Source: a virus. Taken from it: DNA of 57,212 nucleotides. Shown here piece after piece: positions 19,155-28,281 of this stretch (positions are counted from its first letter, which is position 1; every line of letters begins with the position of its first letter). The DNA lies in IMG/VR virus record IMGVR_UViG_3300030106_004085, positions 1 to 57,212 of that record; one strand, given 5' to 3'. Position numbers and translations under genes: made by a program. Under the pieces are notes generated by a model. That model searched no databases and was not told the origin of the DNA. It saw only the letters and a program-made list of their open reading frames with translations.

Positions 19155-19727
19155 TTAAGTTCTCTTTTTCTTAGAATGTTTCTCGATTACTTTATTCTTA
19201 AGGGCTTTTAACTTCTTGGGGCTTTTGGATACTTCTTCTCTAAGCGATGGATTCTTTTGTAATTCCTCAGACATGAACCGATTAACTACATCATCACCCA
19301 TTCGCTTCTTTTTCTTAAACTCCTGAGGTGGTGCTTCATAATTAACGCCACCTGTAGCGCTAAAGCCTTTAGCTTTTAACGCTGCTTTCACATCGTCTTG
19401 GGTAGAAATCCAGGCCATTGGATCATTGGGTCTACCGAGTCCGCTAATATACTTCTTCCCTTGCGTACTTATACCGGCCTTTTTCGCTTGCCGATGTAGC
19501 TCTTGTGCGCCTTTGGGATGTATCTTGTCAGCCCAGTGCTGCTGTCCTTCAAGGAATGCCCTTTCAGTACCTTTAGCACCAGCGGGACTTTGCATTGCCA
19601 ACATAGCTGCAAAACCTGGGTTATTACCTTCATCAATTAAATGCTCGTAAAAATCTAGGCGACCACTATCTTCACACTGCTTGCGGTAGCGGTCGTAGTC
19701 TTTATTCTTGCGGAGATCCTTGGGCAC
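19155..19727 (-). CDS. Basic protein downstream of portal, 190 aa
   Basis: The function is unknown. The protein is strongly basic, with Lys/Arg clusters at both ends (MPKDLRKNKDYDRYRK at the start and KHSKKKRT at the end) and KKKKRM near residue 140. The middle is mixed alpha/beta and contains a short AMLAMQSPAGAKGTERAFLE helix. The gene overlaps the end of the portal gene by 26 nt and stops 2 nt before the next start, so translation is probably coupled. A basic protein beside the portal could bind DNA or the portal during assembly, but this is inference only. Confidence 0.75.
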   Translation of the reverse strand: MPKDLRKNKDYDRYRKQCEDSGRLDFYEHLIDEGNNPGFAAMLAMQSPAGAKGTERAFLEGQQHWADKIHPKGAQELHRQAKKAGISTQGKKYISGLGRPNDPMAWISTQDDVKAALKAKGFSATGGVNYEAPPQEFKKKKRMGDDVVNRFMSEELQKNPSLREEVSKSPKKLKALKNKVIEKHSKKKRT

Positions 19728-22035
19728 GGCTCTTTGCTCTCATAAAATCAAGTTCTTGTTGATGCTTCTCACGACTTTGGTTCAGCTCTTGTTCGTGCTT
19801 CTCTTGGTCATGCTTAAGCTTTTGGTTATTCATTTGGATTGCAAGCTGCGATTTCTGCTGCTCAATCTTAAATCTTTCTTGCTCAACCCTCTGATTTGCT
19901 GACTCTTTTTGCGATTGGCTTTGAGAATCTTTTTGTTTTTGAGCGAGTTCTGCTTGAGCTATCTGAGCTTCCTGCTGTTTCATCTGTATATCAAGCTGCT
20001 TGACTTGAAGATCAGCTTGCATCTTTTGCATTTCCATCTCAGCCTTTTGCTGCTCAACCTGAGCCTGCTGCTGCTGGGCTTGCTGCTGTTGCTGCATCTG
20101 AGGGTCTTGCTGTTGCTGTTGAGCTTGCTGCTCCTGTTGTTTCTGTTGCTCTTCGGCGATATTAACAAGGTAAGGAGCAACATCTAGTTCATTTGCTTTT
20201 GCCCAGTCACTCATAAACGCATTGTATGGATCACCAATACCCATCTGTGCAAATTGCTGCATCATTGGCATTGCTATCTGGCCAAACTCATTTAACTGCC
20301 TAATTCGGTTTACTTTGTTCGGCTTTCTTGCTGAACCAGCTTCAATTCGGTAGTTGTAATCTCTTACGGTTTTTTCAAACTCTTGAGCTTGTATTTGCTG
20401 TTCCCATATCATTGACCCGACTTCACCCAAGACAGGCTTAACGTCTTCCTGGGTAAGCCCCCACTCAGCGGCTTCCATCTCTTTCATTGCACAATGACTT
20501 AGCCAATCTTCGACGCGACTCGCCATGTCGTCAGGACGCACTGAGACGTTCTGATTGCGTACATCAGCTTCCGTAGCAGAACGTATCTGAGTACCGCCCG
20601 AAAGCCCGTACAGAAGCTCTGTGAGGCCTGTACGCTTATCTATCATGTCTAGCACTTCAGACACCATTCTCCATATGTCTGAATTAAAAGATGGAGCATC
20701 TAAGAATGAAACGACATCCGATACTCGCTGACCGAATATTTCACTTAACTCAATGACACCATATGGCCCCATTTTGTTTTTAATTTGATCTTGAATCTCT
20801 GCCCCTGCTGCCTTAGCTACGGCAACATAAGTCGTCGAGCTTGCTGCCACTTTATCGGCAAGAAAAGACATACACCAGTTAACAAATCGAAGCTCTCCAA
20901 TAGCTGGCTTAATCAATGAGATTGGCCAGACTTCTTTTGGCTTCTCGTAGAAATGTAGCTTGCTAAATGGCCAGCCACCATCCGTCCAGAAAGGTATGGG
21001 CCACTGCGACCTGACAAACATCTCTTCTTGAGGAAGATCGAGAACCTCTGGAGGCATGTTCATGGGGAATGGAATGTCTTCACAAACGGCCAAGAAACAG
21101 AAATCTCCGAACTGCTCGTAGTCAAAGTTTTCCTTAACGTCCTTTTTGATTCCGCCTTTCTTTAGGCGAGAACCAAAACCCCCTTTAGAGTACACTTGCC
21201 AGTATTCTACTAGATCGTATGACTCTCCCTTTCGTTTCGATTCAGAGCTTTCTTTTCTGCCCTTTGCCTTTACCTCTGCTTGCTTAGCAGCCGAAGACAT
21301 ATTGCCGCGTATCTTCCCTTCAATGCCATACTCCCTCTCCACCTTCCAGACGGGGTGAACGCACTTACGGGCAATCCATTGAACGTCTTCCCAATACTGA
21401 GCATCAGGGTCAATCACAATGTCATCAACAGAAACATAAACACTTCTAGGGTGAGATACAGTAGAGCCGTGAGGCTGGTGCATTTCAGTCCATAGAAAGC
21501 TCATGCCTTTAATGATGGCCTCGTTAATGGCCATTCGAGCATGCTCTTTCTTTTGGTTCTCCTGCTGAAGCCAATTCAGATAATGTTCCTTCAGCCTGGC
21601 TATGTTTCGCTTTTTGTCATTCTCCTCGTCTTGCTGGTAGACAAGTTGTTGAGCCTGTTGGACTTGAGCTTCATCCTGAGGATTAATTCCCAGCATTATA
21701 GGCTCAATCTTGGGTGCTACTTTTGGTGATACCTGTATTACAGGATTTCGGTGATAGAGTACGGGGCCGAACAAAGCGACGGCCTCAAATACTCTATTCA
21801 CCGTCATCCTGAAGGTTGGTAAGTTGCCAGTGGTACTCTTATCAAGGAACCCTTCGTTTCCTTTCGAGTATGCACCCTTCCACATAAAATCATGTGAACC
21901 GTCAAAGAACTGCATGGCTTCTTTAGCGTACCTGCCAAATCGCTCTTCTTTTTGTTTCTTAGCGCGTTTAATCTTTTCCATCCACTGACTAACAATGGGT
22001 GAAAAAGGATGGTCGTAATCGCTATATTGATCCAT
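19702..22035 (-). CDS. Portal protein, 777 aa
   Basis: This forms the dodecameric DNA channel at one capsid vertex. Evidence: position two genes after the large terminase, a length typical of the larger short-tailed-phage portals, and internal features of that family. These include SFLWTEMHQPHG (residue about 180), conserved Trp/Asp-rich stretches such as DIVIDPDAQYWEDVQWIARKC split over residues 209-229, and a long helical region with DMIDKRTGLTELLYG (about 465-480) near the channel stem. The last 150 residues are an extreme Gln-rich coiled coil (QQQ runs at about 630-660, then QKQ/QEQ heptads to the end). This corresponds in place to the barrel of P22-type portals. The TerL-like small gene at 22059 precedes it by 23 nt. 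The Q-rich barrel composition is unusual. Confidence 0.85.
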   Translation of the reverse strand: MDQYSDYDHPFSPIVSQWMEKIKRAKKQKEERFGRYAKEAMQFFDGSHDFMWKGAYSKGNEGFLDKSTTGNLPTFRMTVNRVFEAVALFGPVLYHRNPVIQVSPKVAPKIEPIMLGINPQDEAQVQQAQQLVYQQDEENDKKRNIARLKEHYLNWLQQENQKKEHARMAINEAIIKGMSFLWTEMHQPHGSTVSHPRSVYVSVDDIVIDPDAQYWEDVQWIARKCVHPVWKVEREYGIEGKIRGNMSSAAKQAEVKAKGRKESSESKRKGESYDLVEYWQVYSKGGFGSRLKKGGIKKDVKENFDYEQFGDFCFLAVCEDIPFPMNMPPEVLDLPQEEMFVRSQWPIPFWTDGGWPFSKLHFYEKPKEVWPISLIKPAIGELRFVNWCMSFLADKVAASSTTYVAVAKAAGAEIQDQIKNKMGPYGVIELSEIFGQRVSDVVSFLDAPSFNSDIWRMVSEVLDMIDKRTGLTELLYGLSGGTQIRSATEADVRNQNVSVRPDDMASRVEDWLSHCAMKEMEAAEWGLTQEDVKPVLGEVGSMIWEQQIQAQEFEKTVRDYNYRIEAGSARKPNKVNRIRQLNEFGQIAMPMMQQFAQMGIGDPYNAFMSDWAKANELDVAPYLVNIAEEQQKQQEQQAQQQQQDPQMQQQQQAQQQQAQVEQQKAEMEMQKMQADLQVKQLDIQMKQQEAQIAQAELAQKQKDSQSQSQKESANQRVEQERFKIEQQKSQLAIQMNNQKLKHDQEKHEQELNQSREKHQQELDFMRAKSRAQGSPQE

Positions 22036-22058
22036 GGTTTATTCCTTGACGATAAGCC

Positions 22059-22445
22059 TTAAGAGTCTTTGGTTTTTTTCTTGCTTGCTGTGCTTTTGGT
22101 AGCCGTGTACTCAAGAGCATCTAACCGAGCAAGAATGTCCTGCCGTTCTTTCTCAAGTGCTTTATTTTCATCTGTATAATCCCAAGAGCCGTTTTCTCGA
22201 TGATCGGCATTCCAGGTAAGCTTAGGATCTGTTACGTGTCGGGCACCATCATGAACATGGCCGTTGGTTGTTCGGATGCTAACATTTCGTCTTGAGCTAG
22301 TTACGCTTAAAACAAATCCTAAGAAAGGGTGTTTTAGGTTGTGGTACGGGTAAAAGAGTACGGGTGCCCCGATTCTTATTTCGGGCATCTTGTACTCATT
22401 AGACTCTTTTGTTTGCTCTTCAGTTATCTGGGGTGCCATAGACAT
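22059..22445 (-). CDS. Small protein between terminase and portal, 128 aa
   Basis: The function is unknown. The N-terminal 70 residues look like a small beta-barrel: short strands with IRIGAPVLFYPYHN and FLGFVLSVTSSRRNVSIRT, followed by a NGHVHDGARHV loop. A charged helix (NKALEKERQDILARLDALEY) and a Lys/Ser/Thr tail follow. The gene starts 1 nt after the terminase stop and is part of the packaging/portal block. The SH3-like barrel plus helix is only a visual impression. Confidence 0.7.
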   Translation of the reverse strand: MSMAPQITEEQTKESNEYKMPEIRIGAPVLFYPYHNLKHPFLGFVLSVTSSRRNVSIRTTNGHVHDGARHVTDPKLTWNADHRENGSWDYTDENKALEKERQDILARLDALEYTATKSTASKKKTKDS

Positions 22446-22446
22446 T

Positions 22447-24153
22447 TTAGGATCCTTGTGGGCCTAGGTTAATATGCTGCTGTGCTCCGCCACGTTGCTT
22501 TGCATTTCTAGCAGCACTTCGTTTTTTACGTTCTTGGATTATTCTACCAATAGCGGTAGATCGTTTTGCTTTCTTTCGGGGCTTTACATATTTTAACCCA
22601 TGAGCCGCCGCATACTCTAGGGTTTCTATTGCGTGACAATTTCCTCGACGATTTCCTTCGTCGGTAATGTACCCATTTATCCGCTTTTTCTTGAACCTAT
22701 TAAACTCCCTGCATAGGTTTGGGCAACGTGCAGTTACGACAAGAAGTTTAGTTGTACCTTTTTCATTTACATTAATCCAGCTACGGAGCTTCATTTCACG
22801 ACCGGGAACATCATCTGACCCGCTAAGGAAACCATGCCCAGTTAAATTGCTTTTAACCTTATTAGCCTCAAGCTCTCTCGTGTACTGAACTCTTGGCAAT
22901 ATACCGCTACCGATTTCGCGAATTCTACCACCGTGAGCATCTATGATAAAAGCTTCAAACTGATCCACGCCTACCTTTTGCCTTACCATAGCTGCAAATT
23001 TCGCTGCCGTACAGTTGTGTATATAAAGCTCGTCGTAACAAACAACATGGTCGCCCATAGAAGCAGGGGGCACGGCATAGAAAGTAACAGCGCAAACACT
23101 GTGACCTGGGTCAACGACCATGTACCTGCACCAGTCTTTGCCAGGTTTCCCGTCGTTATTCGTAAGGTACTCTTGGACTTTATTTCTTGGATGATCGAAC
23201 TTGATCGCATTATGTACATCCTTTGAGAAGTTTGGGTACATTAACACGCTATCAGTGACCAGCTCACCTAAAGCACGTTTCCTAAACTCATCCTCACCTT
23301 TAGCTTTCCACCTCTTAATGTTCTCTTGCTTGACCTGTTCTGGCATAAAAGGGTTATCAAAGATTGTTGCTTTGAATACCCTAGTAGACGCATTCTCTTT
23401 CCCTGCTTCGTCTTCGGCACGTTCACACAAATTGACTAATGCGTCGTTCTTTGCATGAGGCAAAGCAGACCACCTTAACTTGCCATCACGCATGGATAAA
23501 CGAGCAATCATTTCGTCGTACCATTCGGGGCGTTCTAGGTCTTCGTCTATATGCACTAGGTCAGCCTGAAAACCTTGAGAAGGATCCCCTTTAGAACCCA
23601 TTGCATAAATCGTCCAGCCATTGTGCAATTCACATATCTCAAACACATGTTGTGCACGCTTCTTCCATGCCCACTCCTTGATGAAGCGTTCGGGTATTAA
23701 AGGCGGGGCATCCTTTGCTTCCGACTTCCTTTGCCAGTCACTTCCAAGCCAAGGCTTCCATGCTCTCCACTTATCCGTTTCTTCGTCTTGGATGATCTTA
23801 AAAGCGCCTGGACGAAATAGGTACTTGTGTATGGTTCTTCCTATATGGCCTTCATCCATCCCTAGGCAAACCATGATGCCATTTTCTTTAGGGTATTTCC
23901 CGTAGGGATCTTGGCCTGTAGCTGCCCTGGCATCTTCCACGAAAGCAGCTAAAGATTTTCCTACTTGGTTTCCTGCTTGAAGAAGAACTTCCTTTGCCGT
24001 GCATGCGTGGTAAGAATCCTGAAACGGCAATGGTTCATATAGCCTAAGAGCTTCGCTATCCCTCTTTGCCTTCTCAGCATGAAGTTGACGAAGCTCTGCT
24101 TTCTGATGCTCGGTAATAGAGCTTAATATATCATTTACGTTTTCTTGGGGCAT
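22447..24153 (-). CDS. terL: Terminase large subunit, 568 aa
   Basis: The DNA-packaging ATPase and nuclease. The N-terminal ATPase has a Walker A AGNQVGKS at residues 60-67 and a Walker B VHIDEDLE near residue 220. The C-terminal RNase H-like nuclease shows MVVDPGHSVCAVTF near residue 340 (first metal Asp) and FIIDAHGGR near 395 (second Asp). Length fits TerL of short-tailed phages. The gene overlaps the small upstream gene by 23 nt, as is usual for TerS-TerL pairs. The C-terminus is basic (KPRKKAKR and RIIQERKKRSAARNAK). Confidence 0.93.
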   Translation of the reverse strand: MPQENVNDILSSITEHQKAELRQLHAEKAKRDSEALRLYEPLPFQDSYHACTAKEVLLQAGNQVGKSLAAFVEDARAATGQDPYGKYPKENGIMVCLGMDEGHIGRTIHKYLFRPGAFKIIQDEETDKWRAWKPWLGSDWQRKSEAKDAPPLIPERFIKEWAWKKRAQHVFEICELHNGWTIYAMGSKGDPSQGFQADLVHIDEDLERPEWYDEMIARLSMRDGKLRWSALPHAKNDALVNLCERAEDEAGKENASTRVFKATIFDNPFMPEQVKQENIKRWKAKGEDEFRKRALGELVTDSVLMYPNFSKDVHNAIKFDHPRNKVQEYLTNNDGKPGKDWCRYMVVDPGHSVCAVTFYAVPPASMGDHVVCYDELYIHNCTAAKFAAMVRQKVGVDQFEAFIIDAHGGRIREIGSGILPRVQYTRELEANKVKSNLTGHGFLSGSDDVPGREMKLRSWINVNEKGTTKLLVVTARCPNLCREFNRFKKKRINGYITDEGNRRGNCHAIETLEYAAAHGLKYVKPRKKAKRSTAIGRIIQERKKRSAARNAKQRGGAQQHINLGPQGS

Positions 24154-24667
24154 TGGCTGGTTTTAGCTCATGTAGCATACTTATTTCTGGATCTATTATA
24201 TTCTGAACTGACTTCTCAATCTCTTTGTCAAGTTCCTCATTTGTTAATTCATCCAGGGATTTTTGAGCTGCACCCGACTCAGATACCTTAATATTAAGTC
24301 GGAGTACAGCTTCAAGAATCCGCTGTCTTTGGAGGCTTCCAGGGGCTGACCGGTAAAAGGTAGACATTACCTGCTGGGAGAAACCTCCCGGCCCCCCAAA
24401 AGCCTCCATGATGCGTTGGAATGTTTCTGCCATATGCGGAACACTAGAGCCACCCTTGCTCATATCATCAAGAAGGTCGATGCCTGCATCTTCTATTTTC
24501 GACACACGTTCATCTAGTTTCTTCTTGCGAGTGGCCTCCACTTCTTCAGCCCTACACATTTTACATGTAGACCGGAACCCATCTGCCGCAGAATTATCTC
24601 TGTGCCAGAATTCCTTGTTAAGTGGATATTCGACGCTACAGTTCTTGCATTCCTTCGCTTTAGCCAT
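24131..24667 (-). CDS. Zinc-ribbon protein, candidate terminase small subunit, 178 aa
   Basis: It lies immediately upstream of TerL, overlapping it by 23 nt, the usual place of the terminase small subunit. The N-terminus has a two-pair cysteine zinc ribbon (CKNC at 7-10 and CKMC at 36-39), a type also found in small phage DNA-binding proteins. A charged helix follows (RKKKLDERVSKIEDAG), then a Gly-rich turn and a helical C-terminal half (LQRQRILEAVLRLNIKVS, ELDKEIEKSVQNII). DNA recognition through the zinc ribbon would suit TerS, but the classical HTH is not seen, so the call rests on context. Confidence 0.55.
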   Translation of the reverse strand: MAKAKECKNCSVEYPLNKEFWHRDNSAADGFRSTCKMCRAEEVEATRKKKLDERVSKIEDAGIDLLDDMSKGGSSVPHMAETFQRIMEAFGGPGGFSQQVMSTFYRSAPGSLQRQRILEAVLRLNIKVSESGAAQKSLDELTNEELDKEIEKSVQNIIDPEISMLHELKPANAPRKRK

Positions 24668-24673
24668 TTATTC

Positions 24674-25078
24674 CTACCTCTGCATAGATGGGCCTTGTGG
24701 CCCCATTCTAACATCCCTTAAGTCGGGGTTAGATGGGTGCATTGCACCAGTGGCGTTTGTATTTGCTCCACTAAGCAATGACTGGACAATTGGATCAATA
24801 GCACCAGGAGCTTGCTGCTGAGGTGCGCCTCCGCCTTGGCCTAAAGGTATTGCTGTCCCTTCAGCTTGGCGACGCTGCAATTCTTGCATCTGTCCAACTG
24901 CATCTTCAGGTACACTCTGCTGCTGTTGCTGACCACCACCAACAGGCTGCCCTGTAGCTAGGTCTATAACAGTCAATCCCTGCTGTAATGCGCTCATAAC
25001 TTTATCTTGCATATTAGGGTCATTTGGCTGAATCATAGATCCAGTTTCTTCGACCATATAGCCTGCTTGCATATTCAT
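24674..25078 (-). CDS. Small Q/G-rich protein, 134 aa
   Basis: The function is unknown. The sequence is low complexity: a helical N-terminus (DPNMQDKVMSALQQGLTVIDL), then runs of Gln, Gly and Pro, and a second helix (PIVQSLLSGANTNATG) before a Pro/Gly/Met tail. It sits between the terminator at 25095-25133 and the TerS candidate, so it is the first gene after the capsid transcript stops or attenuates. Q-rich composition matches other virion genes here. Confidence 0.7.
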   Translation of the reverse strand: MNMQAGYMVEETGSMIQPNDPNMQDKVMSALQQGLTVIDLATGQPVGGGQQQQQSVPEDAVGQMQELQRRQAEGTAIPLGQGGGAPQQQAPGAIDPIVQSLLSGANTNATGAMHPSNPDLRDVRMGPQGPSMQR

Positions 25079-25094
25079 AATTTTTTCTTTCTAT

Positions 25095-25133
25095 ATAAAG
25101 CAAATGCCGGGTTCCCACAGGAGGAACCCGGCA
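25095..25133 (-). terminator. Intrinsic terminator after the capsid genes
   Basis: A perfect 11-bp stem (TGCCGGGTTCC at 25105-25115 with GGAACCCGGCA at 25123-25133) and a 7-nt loop are followed on the minus strand by the T-rich TTTGCTTTAT. It lies between the capsid/decoration genes and the terminase block. The imperfect U run suggests partial termination, lowering downstream expression relative to the capsid. Confidence 0.85.
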
Positions 25134-25200
25134 CCGCACCCAAGACCCTACACTTCCGTGAGGAGGTGTTCTTGTTGGCTTTGCAGCCGGGTATTAGGGA
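25134..25200 (-). other. Spacer between decoration gene and terminator
   Basis: This stretch holds no gene. A weaker imperfect hairpin can be drawn from CAAGA (25141-25145) to TCTTG (25170-25174). It may extend the terminator structure. Confidence 0.4.
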
Positions 25201-25788
25201 TTAATAGTTAACACAAAGGTGAACTAGACCTGCAGCATTATCGGCAATGTCATCAAGGGCAATACCCAAGATTTGACCAACGACGTTAGCAGCGTCGGCA
25301 GCAATGACATGGCCATCAGTACCTGCGTCTGCAACAACTGCACTACCTACTCCAATGGGACTACCTTCGCCTTCAGCGTAAACTGGAACAGCTCCGCCGA
25401 TAATCAACCAGAATAGGTCGTCATCTGCGACAGTAGTGGTTCCAAGTTCAGGGTCGCCAACTCCGGCCCAATCGCCTTCAGTTAGACTTGCACCTGCAAC
25501 TTGACCAGCTGCTTTTCGTCCAGTGCCTGAAGCTGTAGTACCGAAACCAAGAACCAGTCCATGAGTAGCGGTTGCTACTGTCAGGGCTGAGCCTTTAATG
25601 TTTCGCACACAAACAGCCCGAAGAGTTCCGCCGCTTCGTCGAGACTTACCTCCACGAAGAGCTGGGGTTCGGTCAACATCGGGGAACTCAAAAACAGCTC
25701 CCTCCCATTGGCTATTAATCTGTTCTCCGGCATCGTTAGTCCCTTTAAGGGTTTCACCGAGATCAAATGGTGGATCTACATGAATCAT
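25201..25788 (-). CDS. Head decoration-like protein, 195 aa
   Basis: It lies directly downstream of the major capsid gene (27 nt gap) and before the terminator, a common place for a decoration or head-stabilising protein. The sequence is Ala/Gly/Val/Thr-rich with short beta strands and no long helices (for example LRAVCVRNIKGSALTVATA, PVYAEGEGSPIGVGSAVVA), typical of small head-surface beta proteins. The region beginning ...AVPVYAEGEG... resembles strands of DUF2190-like head proteins, but I cannot confirm that family. High expression is expected as it shares the capsid transcript. Confidence 0.6.
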   Translation of the reverse strand: MIHVDPPFDLGETLKGTNDAGEQINSQWEGAVFEFPDVDRTPALRGGKSRRSGGTLRAVCVRNIKGSALTVATATHGLVLGFGTTASGTGRKAAGQVAGASLTEGDWAGVGDPELGTTTVADDDLFWLIIGGAVPVYAEGEGSPIGVGSAVVADAGTDGHVIAADAANVVGQILGIALDDIADNAAGLVHLCVNY

Positions 25789-25815
25789 AGTATTGATTCC
25801 TTTCCTAAAAAGGGG

Positions 25816-26967
25816 TTAAGCAATTGCTTCCAATTTGAAGAAGTTCCGTGGGGAACTGAACTTCAAGTTAGACAAGGTTGAAACAACAGCATTGAAGCTT
25901 TGGCTATGAATATCATACTCAGGGCCTTCAGAGCGAAGGAGAGAATCATCCATAGATTTCAGTTCAATGTTATCGTAGTTAAGACCATAACCAACACCCT
26001 GCTTGATGGCAGCTTCCCAGCTGACTTCAATGCCGTCAAAGTTGACAACATTCTTGAAACCGAGTGCTCGAAGTTGGTGTTCGCTAGAAACCTGAATACG
26101 TTCTTTGTCATCTAACAAGTTGAGAAGATCCATGTAAAGATCTCGTGCCAACATGATGTTAGTGATCTGACCGTTCTGGCTACTATTACGCTGAGCGTGA
26201 ATGATAGCGAAACGCATAGCTTCATCACCTTGTGTAGCAAATGTATTTCCACTTCCACCAAAAGATGTTGAAGTATAGTTAACGATCAGCGGTGACCAGA
26301 AGTCATACTCTGGATCAGCAATACCTTCTGGCCAAGGAAGATTAGCTTCCTGCTCACCAGCGATACCGCCCATTGCACAGTTCAAGCCAGCATAAGTTGC
26401 AGTTGGTACACCAACCTGGTCAACAGCGACTTTACTGCGATGGTCATTAATTGCAGCGCCACCAGAAGTATCCACAGCAACAGTTTGACTGACTGTTCCA
26501 AACATACTTTCGACACCGTGCCATCCCTGCTCATTTCCAGAGTCTGCACCATTAACGTAGTATTCTCCACCGAGAGCTTGCTCGATAGATGTTTCCAGTC
26601 GCTGAGTGAAGTTGTCAAATACTTTGACGATACCTTCTTCTCCGCTATTGGATTTGAATTCGCGGTAATACATGGAGTCTGTAGCTTGGTAGCCACGGAA
26701 TTCCAAGTTTGCGGTTTTCCACAAGTTCTTACGTGCGAAGTTACGGGCTGTTTCTCCAGTGTTACCTTCTACTTTGTGTAGACGATATTGAACTGGCCAG
26801 TCGAAACCTTCCCCAGTGTTGTTGTAGTTTACCCGTCCTGCGGCTTCCAGCAATGCACCTAGCTGGTAGTTGCGGAGCATATTCTCCTCAACGTCGCGGA
26901 TGTGCTTTGCGAGCGTGGTTGCTGCGGTACGAGCAAAAGCTACGGGATTAAAACCTTTATAGGCCAT
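25816..26967 (-). CDS. Major capsid protein, 383 aa
   Basis: HK97-fold shell protein by context and composition. It follows the scaffold-like gene with a 26-nt gap. Length is typical. The N-terminal arm is helical (FARTAATTLAKHIRDVEENML). An E-loop-like beta segment follows (DWPVQYRLHKVEGNTGETARN). A P-domain-type helix occurs around residues 110-135 (EEGIVKVFDNFTQRLETSIEQA), and an A-domain with the helix-strand pattern NIMLARDLYMDLLNLLDD (about 260-280) plus NVVNFDGIEVSW comes later. The start ATG has the upstream ribosome site AGGTTAGGATC. No protease site or protease gene is seen, so the delta domain may stay uncleaved or be cut by an unknown enzyme. Confidence 0.85.
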   Translation of the reverse strand: MAYKGFNPVAFARTAATTLAKHIRDVEENMLRNYQLGALLEAAGRVNYNNTGEGFDWPVQYRLHKVEGNTGETARNFARKNLWKTANLEFRGYQATDSMYYREFKSNSGEEGIVKVFDNFTQRLETSIEQALGGEYYVNGADSGNEQGWHGVESMFGTVSQTVAVDTSGGAAINDHRSKVAVDQVGVPTATYAGLNCAMGGIAGEQEANLPWPEGIADPEYDFWSPLIVNYTSTSFGGSGNTFATQGDEAMRFAIIHAQRNSSQNGQITNIMLARDLYMDLLNLLDDKERIQVSSEHQLRALGFKNVVNFDGIEVSWEAAIKQGVGYGLNYDNIELKSMDDSLLRSEGPEYDIHSQSFNAVVSTLSNLKFSSPRNFFKLEAIA

Positions 26968-26993
26968 GATCCTAACCTTTCTCTAAAAGGAAA

Positions 26994-28196
26994 CTAAAAT
27001 AAACCATCCGTCAACGCTTGTTGACGCAACTTTTCACCAGCGGACATATTCTGGTTCTGTGAGGTCGGGCTTGGATTTTCTGGCGGGGCACTACTACCTC
27101 CTCGATTAGGAATGTAGCCAGCACCTCGTTGCAAGTGACGCATATTACGCTCTTGGGCAGCGCGAGAGTATTGCAAGTCTTGGGTTGTTTGGTCAAGCTT
27201 TCTTTGTGCTAGTTTCCCAGCCAAAAGTTGCGAAGCAAGATCCCATAGCCTCTTAGGTTCAGTGATGCCGTTCTGTCTCAATTGATTAATATATTGGACG
27301 GCCTCTTCCCCTTCGTTGGTAAGGATCATTTGACCATTGTAGTCTCTCGCAAAATCCCCTGTCCTGGGATCTCTTTGATAGACCCAATCAGCATTTCGCT
27401 TGCTGATTTCAGCTGCTTCGTTTATCGTTTGTTGCTCTCGTTGCTGTTCTTGATAAACATCAATCATAGAGCCGTAGCGATCTGCAAACAGCTTATCGAA
27501 TTCTTCTTCAATAATCTTAGGAAGAACTTCCTTTGGTTTCTGAAGAATATCTTCTTTCCATTTATTGTGGTACTCGACATAATCCTCTGCACGAGTAACT
27601 AATTCTCTTGGAGCATTTGGCTTCCAATCCCAGTACCACTCTCCCGTATTTCGGTTTTGTTTTTGTATACGGTATTTCTGTATTTCTTCCTGATCTAGAT
27701 TAGGAGGTGCCCACCACCCCTGATCTACAGGTTCCGGCTCAGGCTCAGGCTGAGCTTGCTGGTTGTATTGCTGTTGTTGCATTTGCTGCTGCTGATACAT
27801 CTGTTGTTGATACATCTGCTGCTGCTGCATTTGTTGGAGTTCTTGAGAATATCTCTCACGCTCCTGCTGCCTTTGGCGTTGGTCGTTTTCATACCATTCT
27901 TGCCATTGGCGATTGTAGTTATAGGCCTGCTCGTAAGAATCTAAGATTGCTTGTTGAGCAGACGAATTATCTTCCACCTCAAAGCCGAGCTGAGAGACTC
28001 GTTCATGAAACCGAGGTTCGTCTGATTCGACTACACCTCCATCAAAAACACCAGTTAGATCAAGCTCTGCTTTTCCAGAATCTTCTGGCACTGAATCGAC
28101 TTCAGGGGTACTATCAACATAGTCATCTGCTGGCTGTGTATCTTCCACAACTTGTGATTCTTCTGGTGCCATTTCTTCCATTTGTTCTTCGCTCAT
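26994..28196 (-). CDS. Scaffold-like protein, 400 aa
   Basis: It lies just upstream of the capsid gene. Residues 1-90 are acidic (Glu/Asp-rich, with EEMAPEESQVVEDTQ). A long Gln-rich coiled coil with QQMYQQ repeats follows (residues about 110-150), then a helix-rich middle (Glu/Lys/Arg). A C-terminal tail holds Ser/Pro/Gln and a helical LRQQALTDGLF end that may bind the shell. Acidic, helical, coiled-coil proteins before the capsid gene are characteristic scaffolds. The start has an AGGAG ribosome site, and a promoter lies 40-70 nt upstream. Confidence 0.75.
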   Translation of the reverse strand: MSEEQMEEMAPEESQVVEDTQPADDYVDSTPEVDSVPEDSGKAELDLTGVFDGGVVESDEPRFHERVSQLGFEVEDNSSAQQAILDSYEQAYNYNRQWQEWYENDQRQRQQERERYSQELQQMQQQQMYQQQMYQQQQMQQQQYNQQAQPEPEPEPVDQGWWAPPNLDQEEIQKYRIQKQNRNTGEWYWDWKPNAPRELVTRAEDYVEYHNKWKEDILQKPKEVLPKIIEEEFDKLFADRYGSMIDVYQEQQREQQTINEAAEISKRNADWVYQRDPRTGDFARDYNGQMILTNEGEEAVQYINQLRQNGITEPKRLWDLASQLLAGKLAQRKLDQTTQDLQYSRAAQERNMRHLQRGAGYIPNRGGSSAPPENPSPTSQNQNMSAGEKLRQQALTDGLF

Positions 28197-28236
28197 AACG
28201 GCTACTCCTGTAAGGTCATTGGGTTAGTAACTGTAT

Positions 28237-28264
28237 CTTATAACGCTTTATTGTTCCGATGCAA
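28237..28264 (-). promoter_or_regulatory. Sigma70-like promoter of the capsid operon
   Basis: On the minus strand TTGCAT (-35, plus 28259-28264) is followed after 16 nt by TATAAG (-10, plus 28237-28242). A 40-nt leader with AGGAG then leads to the scaffold ATG at 28196. This is the likely start of the late operon transcript. Confidence 0.65.
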
Positions 28265-28281
28265 CCCCGATAAATTCAAAA

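Noticed and set aside
24017-24031. Palindrome half-site CTGAAACGG in the terminase gene
   Set aside because: Only one arm matches (followed by CAATGG), so it is no more than expected by chance.
27707-28198. 163-codon plus-strand frame in the scaffold gene
   Set aside because: It is the complement of a Gln-rich coding region, so long stop-free antisense frames are expected; it lacks a ribosome site and protein-like composition.
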